Part shown: positions 45,065 to 53,328 of the stretch, in pieces | Layout: each line of letters begins with the position of its first letter | Position numbering within the stretch: the first letter of the stretch is position 1 | DNA from: Klebsiella pneumoniae | Lineage (GTDB): Bacteria > Pseudomonadota > Gammaproteobacteria > Pseudomonadales > UBA5518 | DNA: 53,328 nt | Direction: 5' to 3' | Assembly: GCA_945862145.1 (NCBI GenBank) | Contig: CAMAXE010000029.1 | Location: 1 to 53,328, forward strand | The notes under the pieces: generated by a model | The model's database searches: none | Seen by the model: only the letters and a program-made list of their open reading frames with translations | What the model was told of the DNA's origin: nothing | Made by a program: the position numbers and the translations under genes

Positions 45065-46282
45065 TCAAAGGGTGGCCAGCTCGCGGTCACTTATTCCCAG
45101 CAAATAGAGAATTCCGTCCAGCCCGAGCGTGCTGATGGCGTGCTGCGCCGAGGCTTTCACAATGGGCTTGGCGCGGAAGGCGATGCCAAGTCCTGCGATG
45201 GAGAGCATCGGCAGATCGTTGGCGCCATCGCCCACTGCGATCACCTGCTCGAGCGAGATGCCCTCGCGTTGCGCGAGCTCGCGCAGCAACTCGGCCTTAC
45301 GGGCACCGTCGACGACGCGGCCATGCACACGCCCGGTGACGCGCCCATCCTCGATATCGAGTTCGTTGGCAAAGACGTAGTCGATGCCGAGCCGCTGCTG
45401 CACCTTGCGCCCGAAGTACCCGAAGCCTCCGGAAATGATCGCCGTGCGCAGGCCCATGCGGCGCAGCGCCGCGAGCAATTTCTCCGCGCCCTCGGTGAGA
45501 CGCAGCGCCTGCGCCACTTCCTCCAGCACCCCCTCGTCCAGTCCCTCCAGCAAGGCAACTCGCCTGCGGAAGCTCTGGGCGAAGTCGATCTCCCCGCGCA
45601 TCGCGCTCTCGGTGATAGCCGCCACCTCAGTGCCCACGCCCGCGTGGCGCGCCAGCTCGTCGATGACCTCGGCCTCTATCAGCGTGGAGTCCATGTCGAA
45701 GGCAACCAGCCGGCGGTTGCGGCGGAACATGCTGTCGCGCTGGCAGGCGATGTCCACGCCCAGCGATGCCGCCAGCGCCAGAAACTCCCGCCGGGCAGCC
45801 TCGGGATCAGGAAACTCGCCACGCACCGAGAGCTCGACGCAGGCCTTGTCGGTGGCATCAGCCGCATCGAGCGAGACACGCCCGGAGAGCCGCGTGATTT
45901 TGTCGATCGAAAGCCCGTGACGAGCCACCACTTCGCTCAGGCGCGCGATCTCCTCACCGCGGATGCGTCGCGACAGCAATGTGACGATGTGACGTGTGCT
46001 GCCCTGCCCCGCGGCCCACTCGCGGTAACTCTGCGCGCCAACGGGGCTCAAGCGCACCGCGAGGCCCATGGCCGAGGCCCGCTCGCGGATCTCGGCAAGC
46101 GCGAGCGAGTTCTCGTGGCGGTCGGGAAGTTCGACCAGCAACCCGAGGGTGAGCTGCTCGTGGATCACGGCCTGCCCGATATCGAGCACGTTGCTGCTGT
46201 GGCGAGCCAGCACGCCCGTGACCATGGCGGTAATGCCGGGGCGATCCTGTCCGCTGATGGTGATCAGCGTGATGGCGCTCAT
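45065..46282 (-). CDS. serB: Phosphoserine phosphatase with two ACT domains
   Basis: A 405-residue enzyme for the last step of serine synthesis. Two ACT-like regulatory domains occupy about 1-185 (GQDRPGITAMVTGVLARHSS). The HAD domain has FDMDSTLIEAEVIDELA (DxDST, motif I), IISGGFGYFGRKVQQ (motif II), and VIAVGDGANDLPML (motif III/IV). The longer two-ACT form is typical of Pseudomonas-like Gammaproteobacteria. It lies 8 bp after the parC stop. Confidence 0.96.
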   Translation of the reverse strand: MSAITLITISGQDRPGITAMVTGVLARHSSNVLDIGQAVIHEQLTLGLLVELPDRHENSLALAEIRERASAMGLAVRLSPVGAQSYREWAAGQGSTRHIVTLLSRRIRGEEIARLSEVVARHGLSIDKITRLSGRVSLDAADATDKACVELSVRGEFPDPEAARREFLALAASLGVDIACQRDSMFRRNRRLVAFDMDSTLIEAEVIDELARHAGVGTEVAAITESAMRGEIDFAQSFRRRVALLEGLDEGVLEEVAQALRLTEGAEKLLAALRRMGLRTAIISGGFGYFGRKVQQRLGIDYVFANELDIEDGRVTGRVHGRVVDGARKAELLRELAQREGISLEQVIAVGDGANDLPMLSIAGLGIAFRAKPIVKASAQHAISTLGLDGILYLLGISDRELATL

Positions 46283-46290
46283 CGACGCCC

Positions 46291-48549
46291 TCAGCCCTGC
46301 ACCGGCTCTAGCCGGTCGACCTTCTGGAATCCGCGCGGCAGCTTGTTGCCGCGACGGCCGCGCTCGCCGAGGTAGTGCTCGAGGTCGCCGCGCTTCAGCC
46401 GCAGGAAGCGCTTGCCGCTGTGGATCAGGAGCTCATCCTTCAGCCCCAACACCGCTGCGTCCAGCATGAATTCCTCGCGGGTCTTCAGCTGTGCGGCCGG
46501 GATACCGAGAATCTTGTTGCCCTTGCCACGGGAGAGCTGCGGCAGCTCGGCGACGGGGAACACCAGCATCCGGCCTTCGTTGCTCACCGCCACCAGCCAG
46601 TCGACGGCCGGATCGGCGATACGCACCGGCGCGAGCACCTGTGCGCCCTCGGGCACCGACAACACCACCTTGCCCGCGCGATTCTTGGCGTGGAGGTCTT
46701 CGAACCTGGCGACGAAGCCATAGCCCGCATCGGTCGAGAGCAGGCAGCAGGCGCTGTCCTCGCCCATCAAGGCACCGACGAACGTCGCACCCGAGGGGGG
46801 GTTGATGCGCCCGGTAAGCGGCTCGCCCTGGCCACGGGCCGAGGGCAGCGCATGCGCCGCCAGCGAGTAGGTGCGGCCGGTCGAGTCGAGCAGGATCACG
46901 GACTGATTGGAGCGCCCCTGAACGGCGCAGAGGAAGGCGTCGCCGGCCTTGTAGCCAAGCTTCTCGGGATCGATATCGAGACCCTTGGCCGCGCGTATCC
47001 AGCCCTTGCCGGAAAGCACCACTGTCACGGGTTCTGCGCTCACCAGTTCAGTCTCGCTGTAGGCGCGGGCTTCCGGTCGGCTCACGATCGGGGAACGTCG
47101 CTGGTCGCCGAACTCCTCGGCGGCGGCAAGCAATTCCTTGCGCAGCAGGGTCTTCATGCGGGCCTCGGAACCCAGCGTCTGCTCGAGGGCGTCACGCTCT
47201 TTGGCGAGTTCTTCCTGCTCGCCGCGGATCTTCATTTCCTCGAGCTTGGCGAGGTGGCGGAGCTTCAGTTCGAGAATGGCCTCGGCCTGGTCGTCGGAGA
47301 GCGTGAAGCGCGCGATCAGCACGGCCTTCGGCTTGTCCTCGTAGCGGATGATCGCGATCACATCATCGATGTTGAGGAAGGCGATCAGCAGTGCATCGAG
47401 GATATGCAGGCGTTTCTGCACCTGCTCGAGCCGGTGCTGCAGGCGGCGGCGGACGGTGTCACGGCGAAAACGCAGCCACTCGCCGAGCATCCGTGCGAGA
47501 TCGCGCACGCCCGGGCGACCGTCGAGCCCGATCACGTTCATGTTGACGCGGTAGGTCCGCTCGAGGTCGGTGCTCGCGAAGAGGTGCGACATCAACGCCT
47601 CGGCGTCGATGCGGTTGGAGCGCATCTCGATCACGAGCCGGGTGGGGTTTTCGTGGTCGGACTCATCGCGCAGATCCGCCACCATAGGGAGTTTTTTCGC
47701 CTGCATCTGCAGGGCGATCTGCTCCAGCACCCGCGCCCCCGAAACCTGAAACGGCAGCGCCGTCACCACCAGGGAGTCGGGTTGCTCCCGCTGCCAGACA
47801 GCGCGCGCGCGCAGGCTGCCGCGACCGGTGGCATACATGTCGCAAAGATCTTTCTCCGAGGTGATCACCTCGGCTTCGGTCGGGAAATCGGGGCCCCGCA
47901 CGAAAGCGGTGAGATCAGCCGAGCTTGCATCGGGATGCTCGAGGAGATGCAGGCAGGCGGCAACGATTTCGCGCAGGTTATGCGGCGGAATGTCGGTGGC
48001 CATGCCCACTGCGATACCGGTGGTGCCGTTCAGCAGCACATGAGGCACGCGCGCGGGGAGGATCTCGGGCTCCGACATGGTGCCGTCGAAGTTGGGCAAC
48101 CAGGAGACCGTGCCCTGCCCGATCTCCGCGAGCAGCAGCTCCGCGAAGCCGGCGAGCCGGGACTCGGTGTAGCGCATGGCAGCGAAGGACTTCGGATCGT
48201 CGGGCGAGCCCCAGTTCCCCTGCCCGTCAATCAGCGGATAGCGGTACGAGAAGGCCTGCGCCATCAGGACCATCGCCTCGTAGGCGGCGCTGTCTCCGTG
48301 CGGGTGGAACTTGCCGATCACATCACCCACGGTGCGCGCTGATTTCTTGTACTTGGCGCTGGCGCGCAGCCCGAGCTCGTGCATCGCGTAGATGATGCGG
48401 CGCTGCACCGGCTTCAATCCGTCGCCCACGTGCGGCAGCGCGCGGTCGAGGATCACGTACATCGAATAATTGAGATAGGCGCGTTCGGTGTAGTCGCGCA
48501 GCTTGACGCGCTCGTTCTCGACGTTGCCCGAAAACATGTCCTGGGCCAT
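46291..48549 (-). CDS. parC: DNA topoisomerase IV subunit A
   Basis: A 752-residue type II topoisomerase subunit that decatenates chromosomes. The quinolone-resistance region reads [20 protein letters not shown], with Ser and Glu at the usual positions (wild-type-like). The catalytic tyrosine is in [13 protein letters not shown]. The C-terminal beta-pinwheel starts near 490. Length equals that of E. coli ParC. parE lies upstream, separated by the MCE transporter operon. Confidence 0.97.
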   Translation of the reverse strand: MAQDMFSGNVENERVKLRDYTERAYLNYSMYVILDRALPHVGDGLKPVQRRIIYAMHELGLRASAKYKKSARTVGDVIGKFHPHGDSAAYEAMVLMAQAFSYRYPLIDGQGNWGSPDDPKSFAAMRYTESRLAGFAELLLAEIGQGTVSWLPNFDGTMSEPEILPARVPHVLLNGTTGIAVGMATDIPPHNLREIVAACLHLLEHPDASSADLTAFVRGPDFPTEAEVITSEKDLCDMYATGRGSLRARAVWQREQPDSLVVTALPFQVSGARVLEQIALQMQAKKLPMVADLRDESDHENPTRLVIEMRSNRIDAEALMSHLFASTDLERTYRVNMNVIGLDGRPGVRDLARMLGEWLRFRRDTVRRRLQHRLEQVQKRLHILDALLIAFLNIDDVIAIIRYEDKPKAVLIARFTLSDDQAEAILELKLRHLAKLEEMKIRGEQEELAKERDALEQTLGSEARMKTLLRKELLAAAEEFGDQRRSPIVSRPEARAYSETELVSAEPVTVVLSGKGWIRAAKGLDIDPEKLGYKAGDAFLCAVQGRSNQSVILLDSTGRTYSLAAHALPSARGQGEPLTGRINPPSGATFVGALMGEDSACCLLSTDAGYGFVARFEDLHAKNRAGKVVLSVPEGAQVLAPVRIADPAVDWLVAVSNEGRMLVFPVAELPQLSRGKGNKILGIPAAQLKTREEFMLDAAVLGLKDELLIHSGKRFLRLKRGDLEHYLGERGRRGNKLPRGFQKVDRLEPVQG

Positions 48550-48578
48550 GAAATGCTCCGTGGAAGGCGGCGCGTATG

Positions 48579-49193
48579 CTAGTCGGAAGCCGGCGCCACG
48601 TCATCCGCCGCGGGAGTGGTGAGGTCAGCGGCGATCTGCCGGGCGAGCTCGCCTAACAGCGCGCTGTAATCGGCGGCCACCGACTCCGCACCCGCACCCG
48701 AGCGAGGCCGGCTGAGACGCCCGAGCCGGTCGCGCGCGGGTCGCGTTCGCGCGCCATCCTGCACCGACCACGTGGCCACGAGCTCGACCTCGGCGGGTCC
48801 GGCATCGAGCCGCTCGATGCGCACCATGAGCTCACGCTCCGGCACCCAGTCGCGCGGCCACGGCGCGAGCCGCACACGCTCGGTTCCAGCGACCGCCGCA
48901 AGGTCGAGCAACAGCACCCGCGCCACGCCCTGGTCGAGCGGCTCGGCCCAGCGGGCGAAGTCCGCGCGACGCACGGTGTTCGGTCCAGGGCGCGTCTGCA
49001 CCTGGGGTGCGAGCAGGTAATCGGCAACCTCCAGCCTTGCGATGCCGATACTGGGCCCGCCAGCGGCAGCGAGCGGGGTCGCCGTTGCCTCCAGCAGGTA
49101 CCAGTCGGTAGGCGGCGTGGAGCCGCAGCCTGCAAGCGGAAGGATCAGTGCAAGCAGGCGCGAGGCGAGCAGCAGCGGCAGGCGATGCGTCAT
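48579..49193 (-). CDS. PqiC-like ABC-transport auxiliary lipoprotein
   Basis: A 204-residue predicted lipoprotein: signal plus lipobox (LILPLAGC), then [40 protein letters not shown] and [12 protein letters not shown]. This is the ABC_trans_aux/PqiC pattern. Such lipoproteins anchor MCE/Pqi-type bridges at the outer membrane. The start overlaps the MCE gene stop by 4 bp. The Ala/Asp-rich end ([14 protein letters not shown]) is not conserved. Confidence 0.85.
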   Translation of the reverse strand: MTHRLPLLLASRLLALILPLAGCGSTPPTDWYLLEATATPLAAAGGPSIGIARLEVADYLLAPQVQTRPGPNTVRRADFARWAEPLDQGVARVLLLDLAAVAGTERVRLAPWPRDWVPERELMVRIERLDAGPAEVELVATWSVQDGARTRPARDRLGRLSRPRSGAGAESVAADYSALLGELARQIAADLTTPAADDVAPASD

Positions 49194-50176
49194 GGTTGGT
49201 CCTCGGCTGCGGGTTTGCGCCCACGGATCAGCGACTCGGGCTCGCGCGCGAGCGTGTCGGCCAGCACCTCCATGGCACGCGCGGCGCGACCGATACCGGC
49301 AGCAGCCTCGGTGAGGTCGTGCAACGCGGGCGAGCGATCGGAGACCGCGTAGTTCACTTCATCGGAGGTGCGCTGGAGGCTGGCGAGCGTGGCGTCGAGT
49401 TGCACCAGGCTGTGGTCGAGTCGTGCGCTGATGCGCTGCACCTCGGCGCGTGTTGCGGTCAGCTCAGCGCTGGCCGTGTCAGAGAGATGGCCGACCTTGC
49501 CGCCGAGGACGACCAGCTCACGATCGGCATCGACCGCAAGTGCGCGCACATCGGCGAGGGTGGCATTCAGGCTGGCGGGCAAACGTTTCATCTCGGGGTC
49601 GGCAAGCAGGGCCTCGAGGGCACGCACCGTGTTGTCGGCCCGCTGCATGAAAGACTGAATATCGATCTCACTCACGCGCTCGAGAATGGCCTCGATTTCC
49701 GTGGGCGCGGTGGGAATCTGCTGAACGCCGGTGTCGTAGTCCACGTAGCGGGCAGGCGACTCGGGCATGAAGTCGAGATCGATATAGAGGAGCCCCGTGA
49801 GGACGCTCTGCATACGCAGTTGCGCGCGCAGACCTCGCGAGACCAAGGGTTCCAGGGGCACTTTGCGCGCCACGTCGTGGCCGATCCCCAGATCAGCGAC
49901 ATTCACCGAAATGAACACCGGCGTCACGAACTGCTCGTGCTGGCTGTCGTAACGCAGGACAATCTCGCGCACGTCGCCGATCTTGACCCCGCGCAGCGTG
50001 ACCGGCGCACCCACGTTCAGCCCCTTCACGGAGCCGGTGAAGATCACCGCTGCGCTGCGCAACTCCTTGCTGCCGCCGAAAAGCGCGGTGCCGAAGAAGG
50101 CGAGCGAGCCCACCACCAGCACGATCGCGCCAACCACGAACAAGCCGATGGCGGTGGAACTCGGGCGGGCGCTCAT
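49190..50176 (-). CDS. MCE (MlaD)-family lipid-transport substrate-binding protein
   Basis: A 328-residue protein with an N-terminal membrane anchor (IGLFVVGAIVLVVGSLAFFG) and one MCE domain (about 38-120: IFTGSVKGLNVGAPVTLRGV, then KIGDVREIVLRY). A long helical C-terminal region follows (about 150-310). Such proteins form hexameric pores or tubes that carry lipids across the periplasm. It overlaps both neighbours by 4 bp. The longer helical part distinguishes it from classic MlaD (183 residues). Confidence 0.9.
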   Translation of the reverse strand: MSARPSSTAIGLFVVGAIVLVVGSLAFFGTALFGGSKELRSAAVIFTGSVKGLNVGAPVTLRGVKIGDVREIVLRYDSQHEQFVTPVFISVNVADLGIGHDVARKVPLEPLVSRGLRAQLRMQSVLTGLLYIDLDFMPESPARYVDYDTGVQQIPTAPTEIEAILERVSEIDIQSFMQRADNTVRALEALLADPEMKRLPASLNATLADVRALAVDADRELVVLGGKVGHLSDTASAELTATRAEVQRISARLDHSLVQLDATLASLQRTSDEVNYAVSDRSPALHDLTEAAAGIGRAARAMEVLADTLAREPESLIRGRKPAAEDQP

Positions 50177-50952
50177 GGGCTCGCCGTTGCCGCGGCATCG
50201 CCACGGGCGAGAAAGCGCCGCACAGCGGCATGCGGACTGGAGCGCAGCAGCTCGCGGGGGGAGCCGGTATCGAGCATGGTGCGGGTCTCCGCGTCGAGGT
50301 ATACGGAATTGCTGGCGATGGCAAAGATGCTGGCAAGCTCGTGCGTCACGATAACAACCGTAACGCCCAGCACATCGCGCATCTGCATGATCAGTTCGTC
50401 GAGAAGGCGGGAGCTCACCGGATCAAGCCCCGCCGAAGGCTCGTCGAAAAACAGGATCTCGGGATCCAGCGCGATCGCCCGGGCAAGCCCGGCGCGCTTC
50501 TGCATGCCACCGCTAATCTCGGAGGGATAATACTCCTCGAAACCAGCCAGCCCCACCAGCGCGAGCTTGTAGGACACCAGCTCGCGCACGCTGGCGGTAT
50601 CCAGCGCCGTGTACTGCGTGAGCGGCAGCGCCACGTTCTCGGCCAGCGTCATGGCGCTGAACAGTCCACCCGCCTGGTAGGTGATGCCCCAGCGCCGACG
50701 CATGGCCGCGCGCGCCTCCACGCTGCTCTGCTGGTAGCTCACCCCGTTGTAGAAAACCTCGCCCGCAGCCGGCTCGTAGAGACCGATCATGTGTTTCAGC
50801 AGGGTTGATTTGCCACAGCCACTGCCGCCCATGATGACGAAGATGTCGCCACGCTCCACCGTGAAATCGAGCCCGCTCTGGATGACACGCACGCCGTAAC
50901 GCATCTCCAGCCCCGCCACGCGGATGTGCTCGCGCGCGCGGTCCACGCTCAT
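50173..50952 (-). CDS. ABC transporter ATPase (MlaF-like)
   Basis: A 259-residue ATPase. Walker A is MGGSGCGKST; the signature is EISGGMQKRAGLARAIALDP (SGGMxKR, the Mla/Mkl hallmark); Walker B is EILFFDEPSAGLDPVS, and the switch His is in IVTHEL. The start is the ATG at 50952, overlapping the permease stop (ATGA). It powers the permease and MCE protein encoded next to it. Confidence 0.94.
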   Translation of the reverse strand: MSVDRAREHIRVAGLEMRYGVRVIQSGLDFTVERGDIFVIMGGSGCGKSTLLKHMIGLYEPAAGEVFYNGVSYQQSSVEARAAMRRRWGITYQAGGLFSAMTLAENVALPLTQYTALDTASVRELVSYKLALVGLAGFEEYYPSEISGGMQKRAGLARAIALDPEILFFDEPSAGLDPVSSRLLDELIMQMRDVLGVTVVIVTHELASIFAIASNSVYLDAETRTMLDTGSPRELLRSSPHAAVRRFLARGDAAATASP

Positions 50953-52073
50953 ATACCCAGCCGCTGATAGACGATATTGAACGCCGCATCGGCGATCACC
51001 AGCCACACGATGGCCCTCACAACCGCGGTCGTGGTGGCCTGACCCACCGCCTCGGAGCTGCGCCCGCAACGGATACCGGCACGGCAGCCCGTGGCGCCGA
51101 TCAGCAATCCGAAGGCAAGGCTCTTGGCCACGCCGGTCGCGATGTGCGTGACCGTCACGGCCTCCTGCGCGCCCGCCAGATACTGCCCCCAGCTCACATC
51201 CATCGCCATCGCTACAGGTGCGCCGCCAAGTATCCCCAGCACGTCGCTGTACATGCACAGCATCGGCATCACCAGCACCAGCGCCAGCATCCGCGGCAGC
51301 ACGAGAAACTCGATGGGTGAGATGCCGAGCGTCTCGATGGCGTCGATTTCCTCGCGCGTCTGCATGGTGCCCAACTGCGCAGCGTAGGCGGCCCCGGTGC
51401 GTCCGGCCATGATGACGCCGGTCATCAGCGGCGCCATTTCGCGCACCATGCCGAGCGCCACCAGATCGGCCACGTAGACCTGGGCGCCGAGTTGCTGCAG
51501 CTGCACCGATCCGAGATACGCGAGGATCATGCCGACCAGGACGCTGATCAGGGTGACAATCCCGAGTGCCTGGGGCCCTGCCTGCTGCACGAACCACAGC
51601 AGATCGACCATGCGCATCCGCGCCCGACCGCAAACGAGCCGGCCACAGGCGAGCACCACGTCACCGGCGAAATTGCAGGCGAGCAGCAGCTCGGCACCAA
51701 AGGCAAGCAAGGGTTCTCCCGCGAGCAGCCGGCTGATCGCGCCGGGCCGCGCGCTGACCGGGCGGCGGTGCGGAGCCACGGCGTCTGCCAGCGCGAGCAG
51801 GCGGAGCGCGCCATCGGGTGCATCGCCCGGATCGAAGTTCATGGCCGAGTCGAGGCACGCAGCCCGGCAGGCGCGCAACGTGCTGACCAGCACGGAGTCC
51901 CACTGCCCGAGCGCGGCACAGTCGACCCGGAGCGTGCGGCCTGCACACTGGCGCAGGCTGGCCGTCACGTCATCGATGCCGGGCGGGGTCTCGCGCGCCA
52001 GCCAGTCACCCAGCAGCCGCAGCACGACGCCGGAGTCGCCGTCGGCGACCTCGAAGCGGGGCTGCGTGGCCAC
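50949..52073 (-). CDS. MlaE-family permease with N-terminal STAS-like domain
   Basis: A 374-residue protein from the GTG at 52073, 2 bp after the parE stop. Residues about 1-115 resemble a STAS-like domain (VLRLLGDWLARETPPGIDDV, then LRVDCAALGQWDSVLVSTLR). The rest is an MlaE/YrbE permease (VTLISVLVGMILAYLGSVQL, ELGT-like AAQLGTMQTREEIDAIETLG, and AMDVSWGQYLAGAQEAVTV). In canonical Mla systems the STAS protein (MlaB) is separate; here it is fused. Confidence 0.88.
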   Translation of the reverse strand: MATQPRFEVADGDSGVVLRLLGDWLARETPPGIDDVTASLRQCAGRTLRVDCAALGQWDSVLVSTLRACRAACLDSAMNFDPGDAPDGALRLLALADAVAPHRRPVSARPGAISRLLAGEPLLAFGAELLLACNFAGDVVLACGRLVCGRARMRMVDLLWFVQQAGPQALGIVTLISVLVGMILAYLGSVQLQQLGAQVYVADLVALGMVREMAPLMTGVIMAGRTGAAYAAQLGTMQTREEIDAIETLGISPIEFLVLPRMLALVLVMPMLCMYSDVLGILGGAPVAMAMDVSWGQYLAGAQEAVTVTHIATGVAKSLAFGLLIGATGCRAGIRCGRSSEAVGQATTTAVVRAIVWLVIADAAFNIVYQRLGI

Positions 52074-52075
52074 GA

Positions 52076-53328
52076 TCAGACGATCTCCGCGAGATTCCCG
52101 CTGCGCTCCAGCCAGTCGCGGCGGTCGGCGGAGCGCTTCTTGGCGAGCAGCATGTCGAGAATTTCCTCGGCGCGATCCTCCTCGGCGATGGTGAGCTCCA
52201 CAAGACGGCGCGTATCGGGGCACATCACGGTCTCGCGCAACTGCAGCGGGTTCATTTCGCCGAGCCCCTTGAAGCGCTGCACGTTCACCTTGCCACGTTT
52301 CTTCTCGGCCTCGATCAGGGCGAGAACACCCTGCTTTTCCCCCTCATCGAGTGCGTAGTAGACGTCGTTGCCCACATCGATGCGGTAGAGCGGCGGCATG
52401 GCCACGAAGACGCGTCCGGCGTTGACCAGCGGGCGGAAATGGCGCACGAACAGCGCGCAGAGCAGGGTGGCGATGTGCAGCCCGTCGCTGTCGGCATCGG
52501 CGAGGATGCAGACCTTGCCGTAGCGCAGGCCCTCGAGGTCCGACGAGCCCGGGTCCACGCCCAGCGCAACGGCGATGTTGTGGATCTCCTCGGAGGCAAG
52601 GATCTCGCGGCTGTCGAGTTCCCAGGAGTTCAGGATCTTGCCCTTCAGCGGCATGATCGCCTGGAAGACGCGATCGCGCGCCTGCTTGGCGGAACCACCG
52701 GCGGAATCGCCCTCGACCAGGAAGAGCTCCGTGCGGTCGAGGTCCTGCGCGGTGCAGTCGGCGAGCTTGCCCGGAAGTGCGGGCCCGGAGGTCACTTTCT
52801 TGCGCTCGACCTGCCGGCTCTTGCGCAGGCGGCTACCCGCGGCGCTCACCGCCATCTCGGCCAGCCGGTCGCCCTCCCCGGTGTGCTGGCCGAGCCACAG
52901 ACCGAAGGCATCGCGTGCGACACCCGAGATGAAGGCCGCCGCCTCACGCGAGGACAGTCGCTCCTTGGTCTGGCCGCTGAACTGCGGCTCGCGGAGCTTA
53001 GCCGAAAGCACGTAGGCGCAGCGGTCCCAGAGATCCTCGGGGGCGAGTCGGATACCGCGGGGCAAAAGGTTGCGGAACTCGCAGTACTCACGCAGTGCCT
53101 CGAGCAGCCCCGTACGCAGACCGTTGACGTGCGTGCCGCCCTGCGTGGTGGGAATGAGGTTCACGTAACTCTCGGTCACGAGATCGCCACCCTCGGGCAA
53201 CCACTGCACCGCCCAGTCCACGGCCTCGGAACTGCCGCTGAAACTGCCCACGAAGGGCTCCGCCGGCAGCGTGACGAAACCGTCAGTGGCGGCGCGCATG
53301 TAGTCGGGCAAACCGTTCTCGTAGTACC
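52076..53328 (-). CDS. parE: DNA topoisomerase IV subunit B (3' part, runs off window)
   Basis: The C-terminal about 417 residues; the 5' end lies beyond the window. The frame enters as YYENGLPDYMRAATDG. Visible are the transducer segment (ESYVNLIPTTQGGTHVNGLR), the TOPRIM domain with LVEGDSAGGSAKQARDR and ADADSDGLHI (DxD metal site), and the C-terminal GLGEMNPLQLRETVMCPDTR. The AEEI-LDMLLAKKRSADRRDWL ending is typical of ParE rather than the longer GyrB. It stops 2 bp before the transporter operon. Confidence 0.96.
   Translation of the reverse strand, partial: YYENGLPDYMRAATDGFVTLPAEPFVGSFSGSSEAVDWAVQWLPEGGDLVTESYVNLIPTTQGGTHVNGLRTGLLEALREYCEFRNLLPRGIRLAPEDLWDRCAYVLSAKLREPQFSGQTKERLSSREAAAFISGVARDAFGLWLGQHTGEGDRLAEMAVSAAGSRLRKSRQVERKKVTSGPALPGKLADCTAQDLDRTELFLVEGDSAGGSAKQARDRVFQAIMPLKGKILNSWELDSREILASEEIHNIAVALGVDPGSSDLEGLRYGKVCILADADSDGLHIATLLCALFVRHFRPLVNAGRVFVAMPPLYRIDVGNDVYYALDEGEKQGVLALIEAEKKRGKVNVQRFKGLGEMNPLQLRETVMCPDTRRLVELTIAEEDRAEEILDMLLAKKRSADRRDWLERSGNLAEIV

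Overview
This window comes from a GC-rich gammaproteobacterium. The evidence is its conserved neighbourhoods: rnr-rlmB-rpsF-rpsR-rplI-dnaB; miaA-hfq-hflX-hflK-hflC with a DUF2065 gene, hisZ and purA; nnr-tsaE-amidase-mutL; orn/rsgA-psd; epmA-efp; and parE/parC. A PEP-CTERM protein, a FimX-like protein and the MutL endonuclease motifs fit a free-living, non-enteric lineage. I cannot name the genus.

Region 1 (1 to about 9.4 kb) is an accessory corridor. It holds a PEP-CTERM exported protein, a putative structured RNA, VapBC, HigBA and a zeta-like kinase with a small antitoxin. It also holds remnants of a DAO-family oxidoreductase, an IS3 transposase, HsdR and an Swt1/HEPN-type defence protein. 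These are mixed with ordinary genes (DUF3833 lipoprotein, DJ-1/PfpI protein, folD, a small membrane protein). A 130-bp miniature element with GGGGTCAGGTCTT terminal inverted repeats lies at many of the junctions. In two places half of this element is joined at the same point to an 82-bp slice of a higB gene, so a chimeric repeat has spread.

Region 2 (9.5-18.3 kb) runs from tRNA-Gly(CCC) through a PilZ protein, a TetR regulator, dnaB, the S9/S18/S6 ribosomal-protein operon, rlmB and rnr to tRNA-Leu(CAG). After tRNA-Leu a 153-bp-period tandem repeat carries a copy of the tRNA 3' end. A second HigBA pair, a methyltransferase and a CHASE2-adenylate cyclase follow.

Region 3 (22.4-42.9 kb) is core genome: a POT peptide transporter, an RRM protein, purA, hisZ, the hflCK-hflX-hfq-miaA-mutL-amidase-tsaE-nnr string (all minus strand), then queG, orn, rsgA-psd and epmA-efp. 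Products act in tRNA modification (MiaA, TsaE, QueG), mismatch repair, RNA regulation, membrane proteolysis control and translation (EF-P and its lysyl-ligase).

Region 4 (43-53.3 kb) has a degenerate FimX-like c-di-GMP protein, serB, parC, a tightly overlapping MCE/Mla-type lipid ABC transporter operon, and the 3' part of parE, which runs off the window. The transporter operon sits between the two topoisomerase IV genes.
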